Of a stretch of 41,810 bases of DNA, positions 1 through 7,679 are shown piece by piece. A program made the translations under genes and the position numbers. Where the stretch lies: positions 1 to 41,810 of the IMG/VR virus record IMGVR_UViG_3300044971_003230. One strand, 5' to 3'. This DNA comes from a virus. How positions within the stretch are numbered: position 1 is the first letter of the stretch; each line of letters opens with the position of its first letter. Under the pieces are notes generated by a model that ran no database searches, was not told the DNA's origin, and was given only the letters and a program-made list of their open reading frames with translations.

Positions 1-1407
1 AACATCGAGCAGAGCAGGCTCTACGCCGAAATATGGATCCGCTACGACCTCAACAAAGACCGGCACCGGGAGGATCTGTGCCTTCTGGTCGACGTGGAAG
101 CCGACTGGCCAATCCGTTACGACCTCGCTCACGAGGTGCTCAACAGCCAGCACCGCCGGCATCCGTTTGGCGTTCTGGCCCAGAACCAGGAGGACAAACG
201 CTGGTATGGGCAGGGCCACTACGACAAGTACAACGACCTGGCCGAGGAAATCGACGCCGACGTGTGCCGCATCAGCATCGAGAAAGGCAAATCCGGCAAT
301 TTGATCTTCGAGAAGCGTAACGCGACCGAAGAAGGCCGCGCTGGCCTGCCGCTCGAATTCCGCAGCCCCCGCACATTCAAGCTCACCGACCAAAACACAG
401 CCGCAAAGGCCGTCGAGGTGGTGACTATCCAGGCGCAGACGCAACCCATCGAAACCAGCCTGAGCAACAACCTCACGGCCTACATGTCGCGCACCGGCGG
501 AGTGACCCCTGGCGACACGCAAGGCGAGCAGCTGGCAGCGAACACCGCCACCGGCCTGCAGATCCTGCAGGAGGTGCGCAACGACGTCGTCGAGGCCATC
601 CGCGAGCAGTTATTCGACGGCACCACGCTCACTGACGGCATCATCGGGTTGCTGCGGCTGTTCACGGAACTGGAACTCACCGGCATGGATCCTGGCGCCG
701 TAAAGGCACAGTTCGGAAACGCCAGGGTAGCCACCGGCAAGCAGGAACCCCTCATGGAACCCTCTGTCGATCCGGCAACCGGCGCGCCGATGCTGGATGA
801 AACCGGAGCCCAGGTCATGCAGCCAGTCACCGAACCGGAGATCGACCCCGCCACCGGGCAGCCTGCGGTGGACCCATCCACCGGCCTGCCTATCACCAAG
901 CCCGTGCTGGTCGATGTGACCGTGCCCATCGCTGAAACCCTCATCACCTGGGCAAAAAGCCTGAAGCCAGACCAAATCCATCACATGGTGGAAATGGTGG
1001 TGACCCGTTCCCAGAGCACGCAGATCATCCAGACCGGCGACAACATCCGACTGATCTACGACCAGTTCATCAAGATCGGAATGACCCTGGGCGCGGAATT
1101 CCAGCGCATCCTGAAACCCACCTTCGTGCTGCAACTCCTCGCCCTGGACGAAAAAAACCCGGACCAAACCCTCGACGAAATCGTCGAGCAGTTCGCCGCC
1201 AACCCGCAGCTGCAGGCGTCGCTGCTCAACACCGAGGACGACCCCAAGCAGGCAACCCAGCCGAGCGCTCCACAGAACGGCCTCAAAAGCCCCGTGCCGC
1301 CGGCGGCCGCGCCAGCCTCCGCTGAACAGCCTCGCATCACCGGCCGCCCAAAACCGACCGGACAGCCCGCGCCACGCCCTGAACAACTGATAGCCCCAAG
1401 CATCTGA
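1..1407 (+). CDS. Portal protein, C-terminal part (5' end outside window)
   Basis: The frame is open from base 1, so the start lies upstream and 468 residues are visible. The first ~130 residues look like the core of a podovirus-type portal: an HPFGVLAQNQ / WYGQGHYDKYNDLAEE stretch resembles the conserved 'small/short path - GxG - main helix' region, followed by a long helical segment with a QLAANTATGLQILQEVRND helix comparable to portal stem and crown helices. Residues ~250-300 hold imperfect DPATGxP repeats, and the last ~60 residues are a Pro/Ala/Gln-rich disordered tail. Portal proteins form the dodecameric DNA gate at one capsid vertex. The assignment rests on pattern and on the capsid, adaptor and terminase genes elsewhere in the window. 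Some other large structural protein remains possible. Confidence 0.6.
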   Translation, partial: NIEQSRLYAEIWIRYDLNKDRHREDLCLLVDVEADWPIRYDLAHEVLNSQHRRHPFGVLAQNQEDKRWYGQGHYDKYNDLAEEIDADVCRISIEKGKSGNLIFEKRNATEEGRAGLPLEFRSPRTFKLTDQNTAAKAVEVVTIQAQTQPIETSLSNNLTAYMSRTGGVTPGDTQGEQLAANTATGLQILQEVRNDVVEAIREQLFDGTTLTDGIIGLLRLFTELELTGMDPGAVKAQFGNARVATGKQEPLMEPSVDPATGAPMLDETGAQVMQPVTEPEIDPATGQPAVDPSTGLPITKPVLVDVTVPIAETLITWAKSLKPDQIHHMVEMVVTRSQSTQIIQTGDNIRLIYDQFIKIGMTLGAEFQRILKPTFVLQLLALDEKNPDQTLDEIVEQFAANPQLQASLLNTEDDPKQATQPSAPQNGLKSPVPPAAAPASAEQPRITGRPKPTGQPAPRPEQLIAPSI

Positions 1408-1430
1408 TCACCCAAACCCACACCTCCCCC

Positions 1431-1754
1431 ATGGACACCCCAGAAATACCCGCAGACCTTTCGGATCCCGCAGCCTGGCACAAAGAGCAGGCCGCAGAGC
1501 AACGCATCGCACAGGAGGAACGCCAGCGACTGGCTGAACTCCGCAGGCTGGAAGCCAGCCTCAATTCCCTGCGGAGCAACCCGGACTTCGCTGCCTGGAT
1601 CAACGATTTTTTTGGGAAGGACGTCAACAACAAGCTCGAGCAGTTGCGCACCTGCCATGCCGACAACCTGCCGCTGGCAAGACAGCGCTGGCTGGACGCC
1701 GAAGGCATGCTCACTGCGCTGCGACAAATTCTTGACCAGCCCGCCGCTGGTTGA
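1431..1754 (+). CDS. Small helical protein downstream of portal
   Basis: 107 residues, unrecognised. Residues ~15-50 are rich in Glu, Gln, Arg, Ala and Leu with heptad-like spacing, so a coiled coil is likely, followed by an acidic-aromatic patch and another helix. The start is the ATG after a CACCTCCCCC leader; there is no Shine-Dalgarno. It lies 23 nt after the portal gene, in the same transcription unit, so a head-assembly or accessory role is plausible but not shown. Confidence 0.6.
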   Translation: MDTPEIPADLSDPAAWHKEQAAEQRIAQEERQRLAELRRLEASLNSLRSNPDFAAWINDFFGKDVNNKLEQLRTCHADNLPLARQRWLDAEGMLTALRQILDQPAAG

Positions 1755-1756
1755 TA

Positions 1757-1777
1757 GGTTCGACCACACGTCAAACC
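1757..1777 (+). promoter_or_regulatory. Recurrent palindromic control site, copy 1
   Basis: GGTT-CGAC-CACAC-GTCA-AACC, ending 11 nt before the ATG of the 1789 gene. This is a member of the repeated GGTTTGAC-N5-GTCAAACC family; one arm position (C in CGAC) departs from perfect symmetry. Confidence 0.55.
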
Positions 1778-1788
1778 GCCTCACGCCT

Positions 1789-2190
1789 ATGATTCCACGA
1801 CTCGGACTTCAATACAACGCTCATGGGCAGAAATGCGCCGTGCAGACCGCGTTCGGCAACATCGCCGCTGGCACCACCGATGGCACGCTGTCCCTTGCGA
1901 ACGGAGGGACGCTGGCGGCCGTCAGCGGCAAATGCTACGTCGTGCTCGCCGTGTTCGCTCACCTTGCAGGTTCCACCAGCACCAACGTGACCCTGAACTC
2001 CAAGGGTTCAGGCGCCGGGACCGCGATCTCCAGCACCAAGCAGGTCGTCGCAAACGGCGGCTGGGTGCAATCCCGAGGATGCCCGACCGATTTTCTCTAC
2101 AAGACCAAAGCTGGCGAGGCCCTGACCGTCACCACCGGCGCAGGCAGCACTGTCGGCCTCGACGTCGTGTTTGTCCTCGACGACCCGTAA
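1789..2190 (+). CDS. Small beta-rich virion-type protein
   Basis: 133 residues, no recognised family. The sequence is Gly/Ala/Thr/Ser/Val-rich with alternating hydrophobic residues (e.g. KCYVVLAVFAHLAG, EALTVTTGAGSTVGLDVVFV), typical of a single beta-sandwich as found in capsid decoration or tail-tip proteins. The ATG at 1789 is chosen because the longer frame upstream overlaps the previous gene in a nonsense register and because the palindromic control site ends just before this ATG. It sits between portal and the fibre-like genes, which favours a virion role. Confidence 0.6.
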   Translation: MIPRLGLQYNAHGQKCAVQTAFGNIAAGTTDGTLSLANGGTLAAVSGKCYVVLAVFAHLAGSTSTNVTLNSKGSGAGTAISSTKQVVANGGWVQSRGCPTDFLYKTKAGEALTVTTGAGSTVGLDVVFVLDDP

Positions 2191-2202
2191 ACCATCACCG
2201 CG

Positions 2203-2646
2203 ATGCTGCCGCTCCTCAGAACGCCACCACAGATGCTGCTGACCGGAGCCGGACCAGCAGGTGGAGGAGCGCTTACTCCACCGACCGTCGCGCCGGTGCT
2301 GACCGTGGAAGCAGCTGCGGGCAGCACCACAGCAAACCTGTCCTGGACCGCCAGTGACAAGACCGCCAGCGCCGGGTTTGTTTATGATGTCTATCGCTCG
2401 ATAGACGGGGCCGGGCCAACATTGATTGCAACACGTTCAGCGGCTCAGTTAACCTACAACGATTCCAATCCAGGGGCCGCCGGTGAAACTTACGAGTACA
2501 CCATCACCCCAAAAAACGACACCGGGGAGGGGCCGAGCAGCAATGCAGCTAGTGTCGTGCTGCCGGGGGAGTCTAACCGCCTCCTGCTGAATGCCGGAGG
2601 CCACCTTGAACTGAATTCCGGAGGATACCTCTTGATCAATGGCTGA
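2203..2646 (+). CDS. Fibronectin type III domain protein
   Basis: 147 residues. After a short Pro-rich N-terminus, residues ~28-120 form a recognisable FN3 domain: NLSWTAS on strand B, YDVYRSIDG on strand C, and YEYTITPKNDTGEGPSSNAA at strands F-G. FN3 domains in phages usually decorate tails or capsids and bind glycans or other virion proteins. The last ~25 residues (NRLLLNAGGHLELNSGGYLLI) repeat a short LxLNxGG unit, a common ending of small phage tail proteins. The stop overlaps the next start by 8 nt, so the two are translationally linked. Confidence 0.7.
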   Translation: MLPLLRTPPQMLLTGAGPAGGGALTPPTVAPVLTVEAAAGSTTANLSWTASDKTASAGFVYDVYRSIDGAGPTLIATRSAAQLTYNDSNPGAAGETYEYTITPKNDTGEGPSSNAASVVLPGESNRLLLNAGGHLELNSGGYLLING

Positions 2647-3853
2647 TTCACTTATCACAAACCTAACACTTCGCTCCACCCTGACAGGGACGGAGGAAGT
2701 GCCCTTAAACGTCCCTGGATCGCCAGCACTGGACCGCAAAACGACGCTGGCTATCCTGAAAGCGTTCATCAAAGAGGCTGTTGTCGAAACCGTGCCTGCC
2801 GTTGCGCAGGTCACTGACGTTGAGTTTGGTGGTGCCGTTCCGTCCAACCTTTTCGGGAATTACATCGACATTCCATACGACACAGACGACCACCTGCTGC
2901 GCGTTTGGTTCGACGATGACACCGCGCCAGGAACCCCTCCAGCCACGCCAACAGGCGGCCGCATCACGCGCATCGGGTTGACGGGCACTGAGACAGAAGG
3001 CGACATGGCTACTGCATTTGCGGCGGCCGTGAATGCAGACGCCGACCTTGCAGCTTCGGCAGCCGGAACTGTGGCGACTGTGACGCAGCCCGCAGGTGCA
3101 ATGTCGACATTCGTCAACACCTCCGGACTGACATTGACGGTTGTGACGACAGGCGCCGATGCGAGGGACAGGCTGCTCGCCGTGAGCGGCGAACTTGTCA
3201 CCCTGCTGAATTCCCTGGCCGTGCAATTCAGTGCATCCAGTAAAATCCTGGCACGGATTACAAATGGAGCAGGTGCTGCCGAAGAAGCGACCATCGGACA
3301 AGTGCTGGACTTCTTGTCGAGAACGACAGGAGCGGTGCCATATCGTAGCGCTATTGATTGGCAGGTGCTGACTGGCGATGGCGCAATCAAGCTCCGCACG
3401 AACGATTCTCCAGTCCTTCAATGGAGCGACTCCGTAAGCCTGACGTTAGGAGTCACAAGCTCCAGCACAAACATGGCAAACGTCACGGGCATGACCGTTA
3501 CGCTGCCAGGGGCTGGAACGTATGCCATCGAAGTCAGCGGCAGCTTCATCGCCAACGCCACCACAGAGGGCATCGGTCTTGCAATGAACGGTCCAACTGC
3601 CACGCTGGTCGCGCTGTGTTTTGCCTACGGTGTCACCACCACATACGCGTCTGGATTCGCACGTTATACCTCATGGGACAGTGGTCCGCTTGTGACTGCC
3701 TCAGGCGGCGCGACTTCTCGAGAATTTCGCGTTTCCGGCGTGGTGACCGTGTCCCAAGGCGGCACTTTGGCTCTCAGATTTCGAGCTGAAACCGGCGGTG
3801 CCAACAGCGTAACCGTCGAGCCTGGAACTAACATGCATGTCAACAAGCTATGA
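2639..3853 (+). CDS. Tail fibre/spike-like structural protein
   Basis: 404 residues. The N-terminus (LITNLTLRSTLTGTEEVPLNVPGSPALDRKTT) resembles phage fibre attachment segments in which a short 'value/threshold' motif precedes a trimerising shaft. The centre is Ala/Thr/Val-rich. The last ~135 residues (from about SVSLTLGVTSSSTNMANVTG) look like a jelly-roll or C1q/TNF-like receptor-binding head, with regular strands and small-residue loops. It is linked to the FN3 gene by an 8-nt overlap and to the next gene by ATGA. Fibre function is inferred from composition and position; receptor specificity cannot be read. Confidence 0.55.
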   Translation: MADSLITNLTLRSTLTGTEEVPLNVPGSPALDRKTTLAILKAFIKEAVVETVPAVAQVTDVEFGGAVPSNLFGNYIDIPYDTDDHLLRVWFDDDTAPGTPPATPTGGRITRIGLTGTETEGDMATAFAAAVNADADLAASAAGTVATVTQPAGAMSTFVNTSGLTLTVVTTGADARDRLLAVSGELVTLLNSLAVQFSASSKILARITNGAGAAEEATIGQVLDFLSRTTGAVPYRSAIDWQVLTGDGAIKLRTNDSPVLQWSDSVSLTLGVTSSSTNMANVTGMTVTLPGAGTYAIEVSGSFIANATTEGIGLAMNGPTATLVALCFAYGVTTTYASGFARYTSWDSGPLVTASGGATSREFRVSGVVTVSQGGTLALRFRAETGGANSVTVEPGTNMHVNKL

Positions 3854-4251
3854 CGCTATCTGACCACATTCGCCTGACTTGGGCTCGACCACACGTCAGT
3901 GGTCTAACGATCGAAGATTTCATCTTTGACGACGGCCTTCCTCCACCAACCGAAGAGGATCTGGCAGCCACCTACGACGCTGCCTTGGCCGCATGGGAAG
4001 CGGAACGAAACGCGCCGCAGCCCAAAACCTGGCCAAGCGTCGAAGAGTTCACCGAAGAATTTACCCTGGAGGAGTGCTCAGCCATTGAGCTGTCCGAAGA
4101 TCCGCAGATCGCGGCGCTCCGGTTTAAGCTCAAGACCTGGCGCTCCGCAGTCCACTCAAATCACCCGCTCGTCGCTGCTGGCTTCGCGGCCCTCCTTGCG
4201 TCGGGGATTATCAGCGAAGCGCGCAAAAACGAAATCCTGAGTGTGCAATGA
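3850..4251 (+). CDS. Conserved-looking small protein of the fibre cassette
   Basis: 133 residues, start overlapping the fibre gene stop as ATGA. An acidic N-terminal half contains PTEEDLAATYDAALAAWEAER, a pattern common in small proteins encoded directly after phage fibre genes; the rest is helical with several Trp and Leu. It could be a fibre chaperone or a minor tail component. No catalytic motif is visible. The 3' end overlaps the next gene by ATGA, so four genes from 2203 onward form a tightly coupled series. Confidence 0.55.
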   Translation: MTLSDHIRLTWARPHVSGLTIEDFIFDDGLPPPTEEDLAATYDAALAAWEAERNAPQPKTWPSVEEFTEEFTLEECSAIELSEDPQIAALRFKLKTWRSAVHSNHPLVAAGFAALLASGIISEARKNEILSVQ

Positions 4252-4556
4252 CCGAGATCGAACAACTCAGCGCCGCGCTCGGCAAAGCAGAGCGAATCAC
4301 CAAAATGCTCTTCTGGTGTCTTGGCCTTATTCTCACCGGCTGGGGGTGGGCAGCCCGCACGGAACTGCGTCTCAACGACTTGGTTGAATGGAAATCCTCC
4401 GCGACCGCAGACATCAAAGATCACGCCAAAGCCCTCGAAAACATAAAGGGCCGAATGGGCATCGCAGCAACACGGCCCCCTGAACGGCCGCCCGAACAAT
4501 CTCCCGTCCTCGTCTGGAAGCATGACGATGGCGGCGACGAACAACCCACCCATTAA
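4248..4556 (+). CDS. Membrane-anchored coiled-coil protein (holin or inner-membrane spanin candidate)
   Basis: 102 residues. A short helical N-terminus is followed by one membrane segment (~residues 20-36, MLFWCLGLILTGWGWAA). Next comes an amphipathic helix (ELRLNDLVEWKSSATADIKDHAKALENIK) and a Pro/Asp-rich tail. One N-terminal transmembrane helix plus a coiled coil fits an i-spanin or a class III-like holin. The next three genes (lipoprotein, esterase-like protein, Cys peptidoglycan enzyme candidate) make a lysis cassette likely. Which lysis role it plays cannot be decided from the sequence alone. Confidence 0.55.
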   Translation: MTEIEQLSAALGKAERITKMLFWCLGLILTGWGWAARTELRLNDLVEWKSSATADIKDHAKALENIKGRMGIAATRPPERPPEQSPVLVWKHDDGGDEQPTH

Positions 4557-4568
4557 CCAGCCACCACC

Positions 4569-4952
4569 ATGAAAAACACCATCGCCATCGCCCGAAGCCT
4601 CCTCATGTTTATCGCCGTCCTCATCGGCGTCACCATCCTGACCTCCTGCGCCAATGACAAGGCGAGCCTCGCGGCCAGCGCAAGCCGCGCCCTCATTGTG
4701 GCCGAAGCGTTCGGCGCTGTGAAGCCCGCCGAAGCCGCCGCCATCCGCAAAGGCGGGAAACTGCTGCTCGACCTGGACACCGCAGGCACCCAGGACGCGA
4801 AGCTGGCCGTCCTTTCGGATGCCGTCGTAGACTTCGCAGAAGAACGCGGCGCCATCAGCGACACCGAGGCGGACGCGATGCGCCAAGCCAATGTTGTCGA
4901 GCTCGGCACGAGTCCGCCGTCCCCGCCTGCCAGCACCACCGCCACCAAGTGA
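4569..4952 (+). CDS. Small lipoprotein (outer-membrane spanin candidate)
   Basis: 127 residues with a classical lipoprotein signal: basic N-terminus MKNTIAIAR, hydrophobic core, and lipobox LTSC placing the lipid-modified Cys at about residue 28, followed by Ala-Asn. The mature protein is short, Ala-rich and helical, with a Pro/Thr-rich C-terminus. Paired with the membrane-anchored coiled-coil protein immediately upstream, it could be an o-spanin. Phage o-spanins are usually shorter and more Pro-rich, so a different envelope role remains possible. The signal peptide and lipobox are read directly. Confidence 0.65.
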   Translation: MKNTIAIARSLLMFIAVLIGVTILTSCANDKASLAASASRALIVAEAFGAVKPAEAAAIRKGGKLLLDLDTAGTQDAKLAVLSDAVVDFAEERGAISDTEADAMRQANVVELGTSPPSPPASTTATK

Positions 4953-4955
4953 CTC

Positions 4956-5612
4956 ATGAGCCGGCGCGCATTTATTTTTATCAACGGGATTCTGACTGAT
5001 CCTCGCCGTCCGGATGCCTGGACGGACGAGGCCGTCGATTGGGTCAACCGTAAACTGCCAGATGCGTGCGTCGGCACAAGTTACGAGTACAACGCGACTC
5101 CCCTGCTCCGGCGCCTGGGACAAAGAGCGCGTGCTGAACACATCAGCGCCCGGGCAAATCGATACCGCCGGAGCGGCTACCGCGTCCACCTCGTCGGACA
5201 CAGTAACGGATGCGACCTGATCGCCCGAGTCATTGGAGGCATGTCCACCGAGGTGGAGAGCGTCCACCTGATCGCGCCGGCCACCGATGAGGAGGCCCTC
5301 GAGCCAGCCATTGAGGCTGGCAGCGTCAGCCGCATCCACATCTACGGTTCACGGAAAGACCGCGCGCTTGGCATCGGCGCCCGCCTGTCACGCATTCTTT
5401 CGCTCGGCCTGCTTGGCTACGGCAGCCTCGGGCTGAGGGGCAGGGAATTCGCCGCTACCCATCCGTCCGTAGTCCGCGACCACAGCCGCGATGACTACGG
5501 ACACAGCGATTGGTTCCAACCCCGAAGCAACTTCCTGGAAACCATGAAGCTGATCGCCATCAACGAATCCCTTCCCGTCATCTCCCAACCGCTCCAACCC
5601 ATCGCCCCATGA
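4956..5612 (+). CDS. Alpha/beta hydrolase (esterase/lipase-like) in the lysis cassette
   Basis: 218 residues. A nucleophile elbow GHSNG (Ser83) follows the strand YRVHLV. The N-terminal strand AFIFINGI supplies an oxyanion-hole-like loop. Asp135 (YGSRKD) and His183 (YGHSDW) are in the order and spacing expected for a Ser-Asp-His triad. No signal peptide is visible, so export would need lysis-gene help. It lies 3 nt after the lipoprotein gene and overlaps the next gene by ATGA. Its neighbours suggest an envelope target (ester-linked polymer, lipoprotein or lipid), in broad analogy to mycobacteriophage LysB, but no sequence similarity to LysB is claimed. Confidence 0.7.
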   Translation: MSRRAFIFINGILTDPRRPDAWTDEAVDWVNRKLPDACVGTSYEYNATPLLRRLGQRARAEHISARANRYRRSGYRVHLVGHSNGCDLIARVIGGMSTEVESVHLIAPATDEEALEPAIEAGSVSRIHIYGSRKDRALGIGARLSRILSLGLLGYGSLGLRGREFAATHPSVVRDHSRDDYGHSDWFQPRSNFLETMKLIAINESLPVISQPLQPIAP

Positions 5613-6172
5613 AAATGCTCCCAGCCTCCACCCCGAAAGCCACCTTGGACCGCGTTACCAAGTCGATCAAGGCAGCCAAAATCACCGACACCGTCGTGCT
5701 CGTCGGTGTGCGAGGCTACTACCGCGACACCATGGGCGAGCCCGGCAAGAATGACCGCGGCATCTACGACGACGCGCTGTTCATCGTTTCGCCGACTCAT
5801 TTTTCCGCCTGGAACGCCAACACGGATCCCAGCGTCCACCGCCCTGGCATTGCCACTCTGGTGCCCGGCGTGCATCGCTACCGGCCAGGCAAGCACGGAA
5901 TCAGCAGGCCAGGTGGAGGATACCCTGCTTTCCGACCGGCCACCAAGGACGAAGCACTCCCCGTCATGCGCGACGGCGACACCAACCCTCGCCCAGGCGT
6001 TGCCATCAACATCCACCGAGGAAGCAACAGCACCACCAGCAGCGAAGGCTGTCAGACGGTGCCTCCTGCGCAGTGGGAGGCGTTCCATGCTGCCATGATG
6101 GGCGAACTGAAGCGCCATGGCGCCAAGGACTTCCCGTATCTTCTGGTGACCGTCGATAATTTTCCCTTGTAA
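5609..6172 (+). CDS. YkuD-like Cys enzyme, candidate endolysin
   Basis: 187 residues starting at the ATGA overlap with the hydrolase gene. The core reads GVAINIHRG (His136), then SSEGC (Cys148) QTVP. This resembles the L,D-transpeptidase (YkuD) catalytic arrangement, in which a His precedes a Ser/Thr-x-Gly-Cys motif by a short loop. The rest is beta-rich with conserved-looking Trp and Pro-Gly turns. No export signal is seen. As the last gene of a holin/spanin/hydrolase series it is the best endolysin candidate here; no classical lysozyme, amidase or transglycosylase gene is visible nearby. The family assignment is motif-level only. Confidence 0.6.
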   Translation: MKMLPASTPKATLDRVTKSIKAAKITDTVVLVGVRGYYRDTMGEPGKNDRGIYDDALFIVSPTHFSAWNANTDPSVHRPGIATLVPGVHRYRPGKHGISRPGGGYPAFRPATKDEALPVMRDGDTNPRPGVAINIHRGSNSTTSSEGCQTVPPAQWEAFHAAMMGELKRHGAKDFPYLLVTVDNFPL

Positions 6173-6193
6173 GGTTTGACGAGTAGTCATACC
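6173..6193 (+). promoter_or_regulatory. Recurrent palindromic control site, copy 2
   Basis: GGTTTGAC-GAGTA-GTCATACC, beginning directly after the stop of the candidate endolysin gene and ending 26 nt before the scaffold-like gene. The right arm ATACC mirrors the left arm GGTAT of the copy at 34081. Confidence 0.55.
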
Positions 6194-6219
6194 ATCATAG
6201 CAATTCCTCCCCCAAACCC

Positions 6220-7473
6220 ATGGACATCGACGCAGAACTGGCAGGTCTCGAAAACTCCTCAGCGACCGAAATGACGGCCGCTCCAGCCACTTCTGCCGAA
6301 GGCCCTCAGCCACAGGCCGACCCTGTGCCCGGCAGCGTCGTCACACTTGAGGTGACCAACTTCATGCAGCCGCAGCCGCAGCCAGCTGCTAACCCTGCCC
6401 CAACCGAGCCCAATCCAGAGCCAGCCCCTGCACAGCAAACACCACCTCCGGCAGCACCGTCGCCGACCGAACCACAAGTCGTGATCCCATCGGACACCCC
6501 GCGCCGCGTCTACACCCACGCAGGCATGTCCGAGGACAACAAGCTCTTGCTCAAACTCATCGAGGCCAACCCAGGCCTGAAGCTTGAAACTGTCGTGGCG
6601 GCCGCATCTGCCGAGCTCGGACGCCCGCTTAACCTGCCAGGAGTCCAGCAGCAGACATCCGCAACTGAACCCACCCCTGGACAGCAGCAGCCGCAACCAG
6701 GCGCAGACCCGGCGCCGCTGACCCTGACCGCCGCAGAATCCCGTCTTGACGAGATTGCCGCAGAACTGGAAAGCCTCGACCCCGTCATCAACGCTGAGGA
6801 GTGGAAGCGGCTCACCATCGAGCAGGGAAACCTGTCCCGCAAACTGCCGCACCTGATCGCCACCCAGCAGCAGCAGCAACAGACCGCCGCGCAGACCAAC
6901 GACGCAGTCATTGAGCAGGTCCGGGCCGAAGTGGCGCAGGCATACCCTGCGATCCAGCCCGCCCTTTTTGACGCAGCGTTTGACGCGTCCCGACCCCTTT
7001 CCGGCATCCAGGACCCTCTCGCGTTGGCGGTTGCCACGCGTGTGCGCCAGGACATGGCCACGAACAGTCCGCTGCTCGACACTCCGGACTACGAACTCCT
7101 GGTGACCGCGGCAGCCGCCCAGTCCCTGGGGATTCTCCCGCGAAACCGGCAGGCGCAGCCGCCGGCAGCACCTCAACCTCCCGCCGCGCCAGCTGCTTCG
7201 CAGCCAGGCACGCAGGCACCGGCAGCAGGCCATCAGCCGCTGTCCGTCATGCCCGCCGTCCCTGGCAGCCAGCACACCAGCGCGGATCGCGTCACAACAC
7301 TGCCAGCGGCGCCACAGGCCGACCTCGAGGCACAGTACCAGCAGGCCGTCGCCGCTGGAGACTTTGCCGCCATGGAGGCCGTTACCGCCCAAATGGCAGC
7401 CGGACCGCAGGCCAACCAGCCTGCCTACCCCGGACAAATCGTCTCCATCAGCTACTCAGGCCGAGCCGCATAA
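6220..7473 (+). CDS. Scaffolding-like protein upstream of the major capsid gene
   Basis: 417 residues, dominated by low-complexity Pro/Ala/Gln/Glu stretches (a run of six Gln near residue 215 and many PAP/QPQ units). Helical islands lie at ~110-135 (NKLLLKLIEANPG), ~165-205 (AESRLDEIAAELESLD) and ~230-290, with a helical C-terminus (LEAQYQQAVAAGDFAAMEAV). Extended helical, disordered proteins directly before the major capsid gene are typically scaffolds that leave the maturing head. There is no protease motif. The last residues GQIVSISYSGRAA could be the capsid-contact tail. Function is inferred from composition and position. Confidence 0.6.
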   Translation: MDIDAELAGLENSSATEMTAAPATSAEGPQPQADPVPGSVVTLEVTNFMQPQPQPAANPAPTEPNPEPAPAQQTPPPAAPSPTEPQVVIPSDTPRRVYTHAGMSEDNKLLLKLIEANPGLKLETVVAAASAELGRPLNLPGVQQQTSATEPTPGQQQPQPGADPAPLTLTAAESRLDEIAAELESLDPVINAEEWKRLTIEQGNLSRKLPHLIATQQQQQQTAAQTNDAVIEQVRAEVAQAYPAIQPALFDAAFDASRPLSGIQDPLALAVATRVRQDMATNSPLLDTPDYELLVTAAAAQSLGILPRNRQAQPPAAPQPPAAPAASQPGTQAPAAGHQPLSVMPAVPGSQHTSADRVTTLPAAPQADLEAQYQQAVAAGDFAAMEAVTAQMAAGPQANQPAYPGQIVSISYSGRAA

Positions 7474-7679
7474 CCGGCCGTCGAGGCGACCGCCCGACCC
7501 TGACTGACCAGACATACCCTGACGCACGCCCGCAGGCCGCACGACCGGCCTGACATCGGGCAAAACAACCCAGCACCCACATAGCGCCGCATGCCCGCCA
7601 AACGCGGGATGTCCGTGCGTGCGCGCCCATCCGAGCCAGCCGGAGCCTGGCACCGCCAATCACACACACCACCACCACT
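7474..7679 (+). other. Structured 206-nt leader of the major capsid gene
   Basis: Non-coding gap between scaffold and capsid genes. It holds two hairpins. The first is 7528-7561: GCCCG plus CAGGCCG pairing with CGGCCTG plus CGGGC, 12 bp in all, with loop CACGAC and a 4-nt 3' bulge. The second is 7594-7608: CCCGC-CAAAC-GCGGG. Neither has a U-tract, so they are not obvious terminators. They could stabilise the capsid mRNA, mark a processing site, or attenuate read-through. Confidence 0.5.

Noticed and set aside
3886-3898. CGAC-CACAC-GTCA inside the 3850 gene
   Set aside because: It matches the recurrent control-site core, but lies within codons for a continuous protein 36 nt after the start and has no following gene start, so chance or coding constraint is enough.
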